From: Neelides folsomi
Taxonomy: Eukaryota; Arthropoda; Collembola; Neelipleona; Neelidae
Length of the DNA: 64,000 bases
Assembly (NCBI GenBank): GCA_034687125.1
Contig: JAQGBZ010000056.1
Span: 1 to 64,000, forward strand
Direction of reading: 5' to 3'
Part shown: in pieces, positions 48,151-61,020 of the stretch
Numbering within the stretch: position 1 is the stretch's first letter
Layout of the letters: each line of letters opens with the position of its first letter
The notes under the pieces: generated by a model
Database searches by the model: none
Told to the model about the DNA's origin: nothing
The model's input: the letters and a program-made list of their open reading frames with translations, nothing else
Translations under genes and position numbers: made by a program

Positions 48151-50749
48151 TCATCTTCTGTACCGGTAGCGCTTAAAATGAAACCATAATTGGAAAATAT
48201 TATTATGAAACTGACACCGAAATCCTCTCTTGTACGAATATTCCCATTCTCTGTTGACGATCTTGAATGCAATATCTTCATAAGGTGGACCGGATTTAAA
48301 TCTTAAAATGGCAAAATCGCTATTTCCTCCAATAGCCGTCTAAAAATCAATAAAGCAAAATATTAGTAAATATAGCATAAACACTTGAATGTATTTAATT
48401 AATCGATAAAAATGATTGATAATATTAAATACCATGTAATATTGAGGTGTCGAGTTCTTGTCAATTAAATCCGGAAAGAAAATATTGAATTTATATCCTT
48501 GAACAATCTTCGGCGGTGGATTGTCCATGTCATAATGTGTTTGGTTGTATTTGTTCCACTCGAATCCTGTGTGAACTCTGTTGAAATATCTTGGTTTCCT
48601 CGGTCGATATTTGTCACTCCAAAGATACACTTGATCTACAGCAGATTCAACAGCAAATGTTGCTTCTTCGTTTGTCATTCCTTTCTTGGCTTCGGCTTGC
48701 AAAGCCTTTTCCTCAGCTGTCCAAACATGCTCCACCTAATTTTATTAAATTGGACATTTAATTTTTGGAATATCTCAGCCTATTGAATACTATAAATTAT
48801 TTTAACCATTTAAAAGTTTTATTTAAAAAATACCTTTTGGCCACCACGGAGAACTTGTGACCTTGCAAGTTCAAGCCGGGAATTATCTTCGTCTTCTCCA
48901 ATTACAAATATCCCAGGAACAATGTCACTTTCAGTCAGGAGTTTGGGGCTATAACTTCCCATATGGTATTTAATGAAAGCCTCGTCTTCTTCTTCCTCGT
49001 CCTCTTCTTCGATCTCGTCAGGGATTTCTTCTTTTATTGGAACTGCTGCCATTGATGAAGTTCCTTGTTGCGAAATTCCAGGTGCTGGGGGTTCTTCTTC
49101 TTCCATTGGTTCCTCATCCTCAACTTCAACTCCTTGCTCTGCCTTGAGCAATGCCAATTTATTTCTTAAATTCTCCTGATGGCGATCTCTAAGCTGGGCC
49201 CTTGCAATATGAGCCTTAAGTTGAGAAAGGAGAGATTCCCAATAGGAAATGTCAACTCCTGAAGAAGATCCATCCAACTTCCCTTGAATTTGGGACTTGA
49301 GGGCTTGCAACTCTTCGGCATTTTTCCCTTTGAAAATTGCTGCAACATCTTGTGCAACAGATGGATTGATTCCTTCTCGGCGCTCTAAAGTTACACCATA
49401 TTCCTCTTCTGCTTCGATTTTTCGAAGTTTCCTCAATTCATCTTCTACAATAACTGTGATATCATTCCAATAGTTGAGGTTTTTCCCTTTTTCCACTTCT
49501 TTATAAACCTAAAAATGATCATTTTTATTTATTCGTTCTAAATTAAATAATTAAAAAGATATAGCTTTTAATTCTCTATATGAGACAAAACGAAACTACA
49601 TATGTATTTTTGTTGCTTACCAAGCTTTAATAATAAATAATTAAATATATAAACACAGCGATGTAATTGTTTATGAATTATTCAAACCTTGATATCTTCA
49701 ATGAGATCTTCCAAATCGTTAACTGTAAGCCCGTTAAGATAAGTATAAGGCTCGTGCATTTCAATTGCATCAAGTTCTTCTTCGGCGCTGATATACTGAG
49801 CAAGTAAATCAATCGGTTTTGCTAAAAAAATTTCAACAAGAACGTTATTAATATCCAATTATAATGATAAAATTGCACAAACAGTATTAATATTTCTACA
49901 TAAAGCATAAATTATAAATTGCATGATTAAATGATAATAATTATTTTGAGAATTTTAGCAAACCTCTCCCATCTTTGATTCTTATTTTTGAGCGTAGGGT
50001 CGCTTGCTCCAGATGAAAAAGATCCTCTTGCATTCCCCATTCTTTAAACTGCGCCGCTTCTTTTTGGCGCTGGATCAGAGCTTCTTCTTCATCTCTTGCA
50101 GCTCGTTCGGCTTCTCTCTCAATTCGTCGCTTTTTGACCTGAAATCAAAGTTTCGTATAAAAGGTTAAATTTTAATATTATTATCATAATCATTAATTAA
50201 TTTAATGTATATTAACTTATAACATACTTTTTCAAGTTCTCTTTTGTTTTCTTCTTGTTTGAGCCGATTAATCCTTTCGAGCTCTTCCCGCCCGGCATCC
50301 TTCATTCCTTCTTTTTCCAACTTCTTCTTCCACACAAATGTATCTAGAAGATTATTGTCTCCGAACGGGTTGTCGGTGTTTGTGTAATGAAGGTATTCAT
50401 TGTCCCATCCCATCCTCTCCTTCCTCGCCCGCTCTTTCCCTTCTTTTTTAGCTAGTCGTCGAAGACGCTTTTCTTCTGGAGTCTCCATCGCCTTAATTGC
50501 ATCTTTCCGCTTTCGCAATTCTTCCTCTTGGTTTCGACGATCTTGTTCTAATTTCATGATCAATTCGATCGAGTTCGTGGATGAGTTTGACGAAGATGAG
50601 GAAGATCTCCGATCTCTTTTTGACTTCTTTTTCTTTGATTTCTCTTTCTTGTGCTTGTGCTTCTTGGAATCTCGACTTGTTCGCGTGTCTCGAGTATCTC
50701 GAGAACTTCTACTCCGATCACGACTCTCTTTCTCACGATTATTCCCCAT
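48151..50749 (-). CDS. CACTIN: CACTIN, splicing-associated nuclear protein
   Basis: Six exons give 665 residues: 50228-50749, 49964-50138, 49688-49821, 48834-49508, 48433-48735 and 48151-48339. Cactin works with the spliceosome and in insects also modulates Rel/Cactus (Toll) signalling. The N-terminus is an RS/KHKKEKSKKKK-rich nuclear region. The mid domain has NPFGDNNLLDTFVWKKKLEK, AKPIDLLAQYI, EMHEPYTYLNGLTVNDLEDL and GKNLNYWNDITVIVEDEL. An acidic Glu/Asp-rich linker follows (about 395-430). The C-terminal domain has KPRYFNRVHTGFEWNKYNQT, GPPYEDIAFKIVNREWEYS and the invariant end FQLWFHFKRYRYRR. It is somewhat shorter than human and fly proteins (about 760), the difference being mostly in the N-terminal tail. 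Confidence 0.97.
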
Positions 50750-51311
50750 ATTTTAAAATCAAATAATGTTAAATCTAACCATGCAGCGTTAATTATAAAT
50801 ATTAAAATTAACGGCTTTAAATTAGACGTAAAAACGAGTTGTGGAAATCTGTAAGTTTGTATTCAACGGATGCAGTTTCAGGATTTAGTATAACGGTAAA
50901 CGAATGTCTCATTAGCCCATTTAGAGTGGGATTTGCTATGTCATTGAGGAAGTTGAGAAATCATCATTCGTCATCTCACAACATTCTAAATGATTATTCT
51001 ATACGATTCTAGTCGATTTCATCATATTTGCAATTCGTTATTATTAAATACGAAGACTTTGATTCTCACTCATTCGCATTCTGACTTCACACTGAAACGC
51101 AACGTACAAAAAGGAGTGAAGTCAATCAAATTAGAAAGTATTATTTTTTAAAGTCTTTCGTGGACTCGTTAACTAAATAAAAGTCAAATTTTGGTGTAGA
51201 ATTACAGCTACGGTTCGCCAATATTTTAAAAATTATCATAAATCATAACTTCATTACGCAATAATTAATGAATTCATAGTGCATTTTTTCATAAAAAATC
51301 TTTAATTTTAG
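50750..51311. promoter_or_regulatory. divergent promoter region CACTIN / ZFAND2
   Basis: 562 bp between start codons. An acceptor-like TTTTAG directly precedes the ZFAND2 ATG, suggesting a 5' UTR intron on that side. No canonical TATA box was recognised. Confidence 0.45.
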
Positions 51312-52530
51312 ATGGAATTACCCAACATTGGAAAGCAGTGTGCTGACAAGTTTTGCAGGCAATTGGGTAATTTTTTTCTTCGAATTTGATTGATATTTGC
51401 TATAAAATATATTTTATGAACATTGAATTTGATTTGTTTAACATGATGTTAATATTGTTAATTTTTGTGTTTATTAGATTTTCTTCCTGTGAAATGTGAT
51501 ATGTGCAAGAATGTTTTTTGGTATGAAAGTTAATAATTTGTAAAATTTAAAATTAATGTATTGCTTAAAATTTGAAAGGTAAAAGTTAATCAAAATATCA
51601 ATATTTCTTTCTTTTTTTTAGTCATGAGCACTACCCGTATGATAATCACAAATGTCCATATGCCTATCAAAAAAATGTACAAGTTCCCGTGTGTCCACTT
51701 TGTAATCAACCTGTTCCTGGCAAACCGAGTGAATTGCCAGATATTCGGGTCAGCCGTCACATTGATGATGATTGTAAATCGGACAAAGCCGTTGCACAAA
51801 GATCGGTAATTTTATCATAATTAAATATAATTATTAAACAATTGAACATAATATTTATACAACTTGTGGAAATATCTCGTTGGTCTCGTTCATACTAAAG
51901 TTGAATTAAAATGTTTTACTAAAGGTTTACGTCAATAAATGTTCGTCAAAAGGATGCAAACAGCGTGAGATGATTTCTATCAAATGTGGAGAATGTAATA
52001 AAAATTTTTGCTTGAAACATCGCCATACAACTGATCATGTGTGCCAACCGGTTAAGCCTTCCGACAAAGCTGCGTCTGCTGCATTATCTCGATTTAATAA
52101 TGGTCCATCGACATCTTCAAAAGGAGCTCCAAATGGATTAGTTGGATCTCAATCTAAAAGTCAAAAAGCTGGAGTTGTCACTCCGGCTCCTTTGAATACA
52201 AGACAGGCAGCATATCAAGGGAATTTTGTAAGTCTAATTTTTATTATAATTCATAGTAATCTAAAACTAATCTAAAAGTATTCTCATTATTGTGTTTATT
52301 GACTGTAAATTGTTTCATTTCAGTCTGATGATGCTGCTTTGGAAATTGCTTTAAGAGCATCGATGTCTGATGCTCCAAATGCCTCAGCACCTTCAAATGG
52401 CTTGACACAAGAACAAGAAGATTTCCTTTTTGCCCAAGCCATTGCTGCAAGTGAGGAAGCCATCGCTCGACCTCGCCAAGTTCAAACAACTCGCTCAAAC
52501 TCAAAGAAATCCAATTGTCAAGTTTCTTAA
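51312..52530 (+). CDS. ZFAND2B: AN1-type zinc finger protein 2 (ZFAND2/AIRAP-like)
   Basis: Five exons give 263 residues: 51312-51366, 51478-51520, 51622-51805, 51925-52227 and 52324-52530. These proteins associate with the proteasome and p97 and help clear misfolded or ER proteins. Two AN1 zinc fingers are complete: CADKFC-LPVKCDMCKNVFC-HKC, and CSSKGCKQREMISIKCGECNKNFC-HVC. They are separated by PVCPLCNQPVPGK, the conserved inter-finger sequence. Two ubiquitin-interacting motifs follow, DDAALEIALRASM and EQEDFLFAQAIAASEEA. The protein ends CQVS, a CaaX-type prenylation signal, which is a feature of ZFAND2B rather than ZFAND2A. Confidence 0.94.
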
Positions 52531-53807
52531 GAATAATCCTCAGCATCCCAATTTTTAATTTTCCCTCATTGAAGTATGATTTAATAATTTATTGCCATTG
52601 TGCGTGGAGCAATTTGTCTTATCAACTTGAGGTACCGGACGTTTTATTCAGAACCAATCAATTCCTAATTTTTTCATCTCGTGATTACATATTTATATTA
52701 TGCATACAGAATACAGATATATTCTGAAAAAATGAATATCAGAATAAATTCCAGTTTTTATATTTTTGTGAATTTAATTGCATGATTTTATTCATTTAGT
52801 AAATGTGCAATCTTTCTGACACAATTGAATGTGTAAGAGTACAATATTATTGAAATGGATCATTGACTCGATTTACATACAAGTTATTAAGGACTATAGA
52901 ACTAGTATGAAGGCAGGTATTTTCATTTCATTATGCATATTTTCCTGTAAGTTTGTATTTTTGATTCTTCCTATCTTCGTCCTTCAGTACATTTCAATTT
53001 TTATTTTAACACATAGTGTCGTGCAATGTACAATTTGTAAATTCATTAAATACCGACAAGTTGATACAAAGCTAGATTTAAGTATTTTTCGATTCTCTTT
53101 GGTTTATTCCATTTTGAACCATTGATCTGTCATTTGATTCATTATTATTGTGCATTACTTAAACTTATCATTGTGAGTCTATAAGTTTACGTGCGTTTTT
53201 ATATTTGAAAAATTGATCATCTTATTCATTGATAATCTAATTTTCTTATGAGATCATTAATTAATTAACACATTGGGTTTAACAATAAATGGAACAATTG
53301 TGGTTAAAACTAATTCTTATATTTTACTTAAATCTAAATAACTAGTTAAATGACTAGCTATTGGTAAAATGATACATAAGTCTCTTAATTAATCTAGGTC
53401 ATAGAATTTTAGAAAAACTATTAGGAACAAACAATTCGTTCCATTAAATACTTAAATTAACGACTACTCATGAAAAGGAGTAAACTACACTTAATTACAT
53501 AATTATAGTTAAATACAATTCTTGTCTTTATAATTACTGATATAATCCCGTGATTTCTCACTTTATTTTAAATAATGGTTAAGAGTATGTTTAATAATAC
53601 TTTTGTAGTAGGGAAATGTAGGAGATGAGACGATTTCCATGATTTTCACTGCAAGTATATTTATAATATCCAGTCCATATTTCTCCATTTTAGAAATCTC
53701 TTTCGGGTCGTTTCCCTCTCACATGGACATTTAATTTTTGTTTTTTCCGAGTATCAGCCCATTTCTTCAGACAATGTTGCACAAATCACAAATCCTCTTC
53801 GTTCCAT
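52531..53807. other. convergent intergenic region ZFAND2 / NR4A
   Basis: 1.3 kb AT-rich. Open frames at 52515-52727 and 52829-53125 are hydrophobic, low in GC and match no family, so I read this as 3' UTRs. Confidence 0.5.
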
Positions 53808-56517
53808 TTAAAAAGGGAGGGTGGACGAGAACATGGCTTCAATGGCAGGAGGGGCTGGGATGACATCTTCAAGCTTCAAGTAAAAGATCCTTTGGAGTCC
53901 TTGGACACTCAAACTCCTCAATTCTGTGAGTTTGCCAAGAATGCGAGAAAAGTAATGTGGTTTCCTTTCTCCTTCTCCGGCATAAGTAACATGGTCGCGG
54001 AGTGAACCGATAATCTTCATTTGAACCTGTTCAACTTTCACGGGTTCTTCCACTCCGTGACGATCTGAAATTAACCATTCAACAATTTAATATTACCACA
54101 CATTATAAGTAATGAGAGTAATGATACTCTGGAGAAAATATTTTTATAAGCTCAAATGATTAATGCTTACCAGTTATGAGAACAAGGGCTTCTAGGCAAG
54201 CAAGAGAAGACAAGTCAAGGTGGAGGGCATGGAGTGAATTGGAAAAGTCCAGAATTCCATCGTACCATTCCCCAAATACTGGGCGGCATTGATCACGATG
54301 GAGCACGACGCCATTGCAGAATGTAAGAGAATCCTCTCCAACTTGCATCCTAAAAGAAATTATTTAATGTTAACTATTTAGTATATTTAATTTTTAATAT
54401 TGCAAAAATGCTCATTTGGTCAAAATAAGCCACTTCAGTAAGGTAAAATTGTTAATTTACCTGTAAGCTAATCTCAAAACGAAAAGTTCAAGAGATGCGG
54501 ACTGAAGGAGAAGATTTTGGTCATTTTTGGAAAAGTCATTAAAGGCAGGAATGCGTTCCGCAAAGCCCCGTATGACCTCAAAGCAAGAAGTAAGGAGGGA
54601 AAAGAAGTATTGAATGTGTTCGGGATGATTCACAATGCTTTCTTTGTTCACTTCATTTCGACCGCTTTGAGGTTCTTCATACTAAATATTAAAAACCATA
54701 TTAATAAATGTGTAATAATTATTTTAAGTAGATCATCATTTTTGTCGGTAATTCCATTAAATGTATAATACGAATAATTAGTTTAAAATTTTTAAAATTA
54801 ATGAAACATACCATGGAATAATCTTTGTTTTGGGAATCTGGTGAAGAATCGAGATGTGCTCGGACGATTGCCGTAATGAGAGAAACAGGCGGAGAAGGTG
54901 GGCAAGTCCCCGACTGACTGCTGTGACCTCCGTCCCTTGGCTTTGATGGCAATCGACCTCGGCGACCTTTTAAGGAATCCGTTCGCACAACTTCTCTGAC
55001 CATTCCAACAGAGAGACATTTTTGAAATCTGCAGAATTGGCATCTGTTTCTTCTTCGTTTATCAACCGGACAGTTCCTACTGGCCATGCAAACATATTTT
55101 GCTCCACGTTGGACGGTCCGCTTGAAGAACCCTTTGCATCCTTCGCAAGTCCTCACGCCATAGTGTTGACAAGCGGCGGAGTCGCCACAGACAGCACAGA
55201 GCTTGTCGGACATTGGGCTCCCGACCGAAGTTTCGCCCCCGTCCGAGCACCCGGGCGAGCTCGGTTTCTCGCACCCGGAAAGAGGTGATCCGACATTAGA
55301 ACTTCGTCCATCGCGTCTCTTTCCTTCAACGTTCCTGTTAATAGAAAAAATAACTATAAATTTTAATTTATTTTAAACAACAACATCGATCTCGATCTGA
55401 CAAACTGACAAACTTTTACAAAATAATTTTATTAATTATTAATTTTTTAAATTATGTGCGGTGTATGACCTTATAGCTTCCTGTTTGCTGTTCCTCCTCA
55501 TTTGATTATTCTGAGATTCCGAAACTGGTTGAGTAGGAAGAATGTCAAATGAAGGAGAAGTTGGCGGATAAAACATATTTGGTTGATGATGGTGGTAAGA
55601 ACCGATTGAAGCATTAGGAGCGTTTGCGACTCCAACGGGTGACTCTTGCGGGTTCATTGAGTTTGGTTGATAAACGGCGGAATCGTCAAAGTTGAAGACT
55701 TCCCTTCTGTATCTTGGTGAATAGGTTTCTTGGAATGAAGGGAGTGGAGTGACCCCTTCCATGTCGCCAAGTGATGAGGATTCTAAAAGGAAGCATGAAG
55801 GAGGGAGGTCATGGGCGCCGCTGCTGCTGTTGCTCCCAGACTCCTCCATCATTGGAACAGGAACAGGATGAGGATAAAAGCCAAAAGATTCACTACTGTA
55901 GCCTTCGTAGCCTCCACAGCTCAAAAACTCCGATTCAGAGTCAGAGGTGTTCGACTGTATGACACAATCTGAGTCAACGAGAGAGTCGAGGAATCCTGGG
56001 ATCTCGGAAAACCCCGGAAGTGACACCTGGAATAATTGAAAAACATGAGCTTAAAAGTTCAATTAAGTAATAAATATTTAATCAAGCAATTGTTTGGAAA
56101 GGATTAATAAAAATTACTTGAGGCTGGAGAAGAAGCATGCTGGAGGATGTTGAAGAATGATTGTGAAACTTTTGTCCTCGAACACCTTCCGAACTATGAG
56201 ATCTTTCTCCAAGTTCTTCTCGACGTCTTAGAATACCTAAAAAATAAATTTCATCATTAAAAATCTGAATTTCTTAAAATCTAAAAATTAAATTAAACCC
56301 CTTAAATTTTTAATTATTGTTAAATTTTGTCAGTTTAATTGTAATATCCACAAGACACTAAATTTGGAATGATAATTTATCGCTTTGATATTTATCTTAT
56401 TATCTGGCGTAATTTTATATCATGCGATTTGGTAGATTAAAATTGTCATTTGATAATTAATAATTATTAAAAAATGATTATTTTTTTAATACTGTATCCA
56501 CCACCTGGTTGAGACAT
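53808..56517 (-). CDS. NR4A: NR4A-subfamily nuclear receptor (HR38/Nur77 type)
   Basis: Seven exons give 626 residues: 56493-56517, 56118-56236, 55470-56026, 54812-55334, 54461-54681, 54171-54349 and 53808-54064. NR4A receptors are immediate-early, mostly ligand-independent transcription factors that bind NBRE sites; fly HR38 acts in ecdysone signalling, cuticle and neuronal activity. The DNA-binding domain (about 280-355) has [20 protein letters not shown], the P-box [10 protein letters not shown] and the second zinc finger. The NR4A-specific extension [15 protein letters not shown] follows. The ligand-binding domain (about 409-626) has [42 protein letters not shown] and the ending [18 protein letters not shown]. 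The N-terminal region is Ser/Pro/Asn-rich with two short first exons (MSQPGGGY, then ILRRREELG), and SMLLLQPQ ends exon 2. Confidence 0.96.
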
Positions 56518-56595
56518 TTTATCAACCAGCTTTAGAAGGACGATCCTTGTCGGCAGGAGAAAGAGGATTGAAACACGAGTTTTCACCTCCTCCCG

Positions 56596-56603
56596 TATTT
56601 ATA
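56596..56603 (-). promoter_or_regulatory. TATA box of the NR4A gene
   Basis: TATAAATA on the minus strand, 80 bp upstream of the ATG. A start site about 30 bp downstream (near 56565-56570) would leave a 5' UTR of about 50 nt. TATA-driven promoters suit an immediate-early gene. Confidence 0.6.
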
Positions 56604-59087
56604 GGAGTGTTTAGCATCATGTTTTCCCGAATATGAATATGATTAGGGGAGAGTCAAGGGTCATTTGTTGAGTAATTTAGTCATAATAAAAGAGTTATAG
56701 TTTCCCCGTGGGATTCTTCTTCCTTCGACTTCTCCTCCCTCGTGGGCCATCAGAAGGAGGTGGCATTTGGAAATCTCGACACGCTTGGGCTCGTCTCTTT
56801 TGTCCGCTGTTGACAACAGCCCCCCTCAAATTCCTTATTTCCTCTCCGCCCCATAAATCTCGACGGTGGGTTCGGCCCATTGTCCTCAAATCTATTACCG
56901 CTCCTAATCACATCCAAACTCCCTTAAGAGACTCCCACTCCAATTACAATCACAAATATTGATTGTTAATGCTCTCACAATGTATCTCCTTCAAATTACT
57001 CTCGTATCTTGATACGACTCTCCTATTAATCCAATACTTTAACTTTTTATCCTGCCTCTTCACATTATTCTACGCCATAATGTAATAATTAATTTATTAC
57101 ATATTATGAATATAAGTAAGGTTATATTACATAGTTTTACTTCCGCGCTCGTCGCACAGTCATATAAATTTTTAAAAATATGTATTTAATTAATGCATAA
57201 TATAGACTCCTGGTATGTACATAATAATATGTAAATATGAATTGAATCATAACTTCATAAATATACAGATATCGAAAAGTATTTTGAAGATTAAATATGA
57301 GGCTTATAATAAGTATAAGTATGGACGTTTGAAGTAGTATATTAAATATTATAACTATTCCTATTCTAAACGATAGGGTTTTATGTTCACTAAATTTTGT
57401 CTATAATATTCAAAGGTGTATAAAATATGTGTGTATGAAATCCATCTGGAGGAGAAGGGATTTTCCTTTGAAGTGGAGTAAATGAGAAAAAGCCGCATTG
57501 GAGTCCCCTTTGGAGCAGAGATTAAATATCGGAGAGAGAAGGGATCAGAAGCCTTCGGATCACAACGAGAAGGAAAATTATTATTCTTATCGGACTTTAA
57601 TACTTCTATGCGATATGGAAGGTATCACCATGTTAGAACTATATTAGAACATATGGTCAAGGTTTAATACTTTTCAGCTTCCTTTCAGCTTTACAAAGAG
57701 AAGTTTCAATTGGGGAGCAAATGTAATAATATCCGAATATTCGTCCTTTATTTCTTTTTATTCTCCAGTTGACGCTTCTCACTTTCGCCCTATTCCCATT
57801 GTCCCATCACACTTATGACGACTTGATCATTTCCATACTTCATAGATACTGGATATTATATTTATTAACATAAGTACTGATACATCTGAAGTATAGCCAA
57901 TATGAAGTGTAAAATGAAATATGAAGTAACTCTGTAGCTCATATAGTATATTTCTTACAATTTTGAATTATTTCATATAATTTGTCAAAGAGTTTTAACT
58001 CTTACTTATTTCGAGTTTTTAGGTCCGCTTTAGGGTATTGTCATGAGTAGATAGAGCGTAATGAGTTGAGAGGCTTCAATAATCAATGATCTAATACGGG
58101 AATAATGGAAATGAGGAGAATCCTGAAAATTTGATTTGATTTTCCAAATGGAGGTTGGATTAACTTTCAACTGAAATGAAGAGATAGCTTCATTTATGGC
58201 TTCACCACGTTCACGTTCCATTCCAAATTCCACTTTGGACTTATTTATTCTCATCTCATATGAGCAAATGTCATTATATTTTAACATTTATCAGAACCAG
58301 TCAGAACCTACTAAACTATTTATATGTATATTGTACTCGTATTGTTGTATACATATTATTAATATTAAACTTGTTCAAAAAACTCTAAATATTAGAAATG
58401 ATGAAATGAACGATTTATTAAATCAATTAAAATACATCTTAACAAGAGACTCATATGCAATGAGAATGTTGGAATCTAGTTTCATATTATATTGTATGTA
58501 GTAATATTAAAATAATTATATTTTTTAGTGAACAGTAATTTACTTTACTTGCATTGGGATCAATATAATATTTTGTACAATTTAATGATATTTACTGATA
58601 TCACATATTTATGACATATTTATGTATTTATTATATCAAAGGTATATTTATTTTATTGCTTAAACAAGGATTTTCATATACTTTAGGTATTTCAATAGCT
58701 AGGTATTTTATTCGACGTAATAATGTAAAGGGTATGTTAAAGCATACGATCTCTGGTATTGCAAAGTTGAAAGAAAAGATCCTTGAGTAGCATTGGTTTG
58801 AAGTTCATAATTGTTCAGAGATTTCTCTCATAGTGGATTCCACACATTTTTGACAGATTTGGACCGGTGATGAAGGTTCTACGGAATTGTTTAGCGGAAG
58901 GCGGAGGAAAATGAAGGTTCGGCCCTTGTGTATCCAATCAAGTGTAATAATTCCATCATTTGATAGATTAGAATATTAACTGCATTCTACACTTTCCAGC
59001 ACGTCATGGGCAGAAGGGAATTCGGTAAGGATCGATAGAGTTTGGGCGGAGGGACCCGCTCCACTTCCCTTCTACCGTCATCCTCAA

Positions 59088-59125
59088 TGACGTGAGTGAG
59101 GTCTGGACTCCTTCCATTGACGTCA
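59088..59125. promoter_or_regulatory. CRE-like pair
   Basis: TGACGTGA (59088-59095) and a perfect CRE, TGACGTCA (59118-59125), 30 bp apart in a GC-richer block. Such sites bind CREB/ATF proteins; NR4A genes are classical CREB targets in animals. Confidence 0.55.
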
Positions 59126-60364
59126 TCCTCCACTTTCGGAGATCCGATCTTCCCTCAACCTCCACGTGCTTCGACCCACATATCAATCCATTCAATTCTC
59201 CATCTCTCAACAATGAGACTTGATTCACATCCTTGGCTATCTTCACTCAATTCACAATCTTTCCCTTTCTTTCCTTATTCCATCATGTGGTCATTTCACT
59301 TTCGAATTAAATAAAATGCTAAAATGGACAACGTTTATTTCTTGGCTATGCTTCCAATACTTAAGCAATTATTTGTATTAATTATTAACCAACTTATAAA
59401 GATTCCGTAGATTTAACTATTGATTAATGTATACTCCCTATATTGTAATTTCAATTATTTCTCATATTGAGAAGTTCGTTAATGTTACAATGTAACAATA
59501 TTGTATTACATATATTGTATTAAGTTAGATGTAAGAAGAAAGTAAATTAATTGAATTTGATAAAAGCTTACCAGAGATTGTTATGTTGAAACAGTTGAAC
59601 GTTCACTTCACAATGTTAAACTTTTTTCATAAATATATGTTCATTTGTCGTATATTATTAATATATTTTATATATTGTTTATTAGTATGTGGAAAAGGTA
59701 AGTCTCAGGTACAAGTTCTATTCTTCAGATACAATTATCACAATTGTGATGAGAGTCGAATCCATTTTCCAACTCTGTAAGATTGTATTCGTTATATTGA
59801 ATAAATTTTCTCTTAAATTCAGTATACCATAAATAGGTATAAACTGTATATTATACTAATGTACTTCCAATGTGAAGATTTCAGGTAGTCGTGTTAAATC
59901 GTAAATAGATATAAAATCACTTTTCTTATTTTCTATATTAAATGGTTTTAAGCATCCAATGCTTCCTGTCAATATCTATCAGTTTAATATACTCTTGGTA
60001 GGCTCGAAGTGTTCTTTGAAGTTTGAAGTATCGTGAAGGATAATTGCTCAATTTAATTAAATTGCCCTCTTCGGAACTCTAATTGAGAGTTCGAGTCTTT
60101 GAGTCGGAGGTGTGAAAATGGTAATGACCGGTGTATTGAATTGGGAGAGATGATTTCGGGAGGAGCACGTGGAGGGATTTGAAGGCGAAGATGTTCCGGA
60201 GGTTCGGTTATAAGTTCTTGTTCGGTTTCTCCTCCTGGTCCTCCTCCTTCTCATGACGGCAGAAGGGGAATAATGACGGCACGATGTGCGTCATTCCTCC
60301 GACCTTCTCCACCCTCACTCTTGAAGGACGAAAAAGACTTTCACCACATTAAAAGAGAAAAGCG

Positions 60365-60372
60365 TGACGTCA
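60365..60372. promoter_or_regulatory. perfect CRE
   Basis: TGACGTCA, with further TGACGG/CGTCAT half-sites within 120 bp on the left and GTCGTCAT on the right. Confidence 0.5.
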
Positions 60373-61020
60373 AGGAAATCGTGTCGTCATCGTTTCCGTG
60401 ATGTAATGAACATCTCCCGGGACTTATTCCGACATGGGATTTATCCATTCAACACACCCACCATTGTCCTTATACCCTTCAAATAATGTTCGCCCAAACT
60501 GGCCTTTAAATTTGATGCTCTCGGCCAACATGAACCATCCGACCCATGCAATTCATTCATACTGGGAATATTCAGATTGTACATGGAGAGAAACACATTT
60601 GGGATTAATAAATTACTTGTAAAGGAAATTAGGTAATTTATGTAACATTGGATCGCAATCAGTTGGAGAAGTGCATGTGCACTAAATGCCCCTTTCTTAT
60701 GTCTTCTTCCTACATTACCGTTATTAGACAAATCATTAAAAACCTGCATGTTTAGATTTACATAAAACTGTTTAATAAATTGTAATACTACTGCATTTAC
60801 TAATTGTTGGCGAGTTTTGAAGGCCATGAGTATAAAAGCTATATGCATTATATTACATACGGTATGATTTATGATACGAAATGCCGATACTCATTAATCG
60901 TATTTATTAAATATCCATCAATAAAATTGTATATAAATATCACAACACTCAAGTAAATATTTGGTAAATTCTTATAATTAGGTAAATCTACATAAAGTTA
61001 TTAAAGTATTTTGTCGTGTT

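Larger units (their letters stand above)
56518..61020. other. 4.5-kb upstream region of NR4A / 3' flank of chitin synthase
   Basis: No exon is supported. A GC-richer block (56700-56900), and two more at 59000-59200 and 60180-60440, stand out from the AT-rich rest; the last two contain CRE sites. At 58733-58746 a GTATGTTAAAGCATACG phrase resembles the inner arm of the MITE at 11757, but no partner arm is seen. Confidence 0.5.

Noticed and set aside
48973-49179. Poly-Ser ORF on the plus strand
   Set aside because: Antisense of the Glu/Asp-rich linker of CACTIN (GAA/GAG read backwards as Ser codons).
55022-55288. 88-codon plus-strand ORF
   Set aside because: Antisense shadow of the NR4A DNA-binding exon.
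56708-56962. 84-codon ORF in the GC-rich block
   Set aside because: An opposed 64-codon ORF overlaps it and there is no similarity to known proteins; treated as regulatory DNA.
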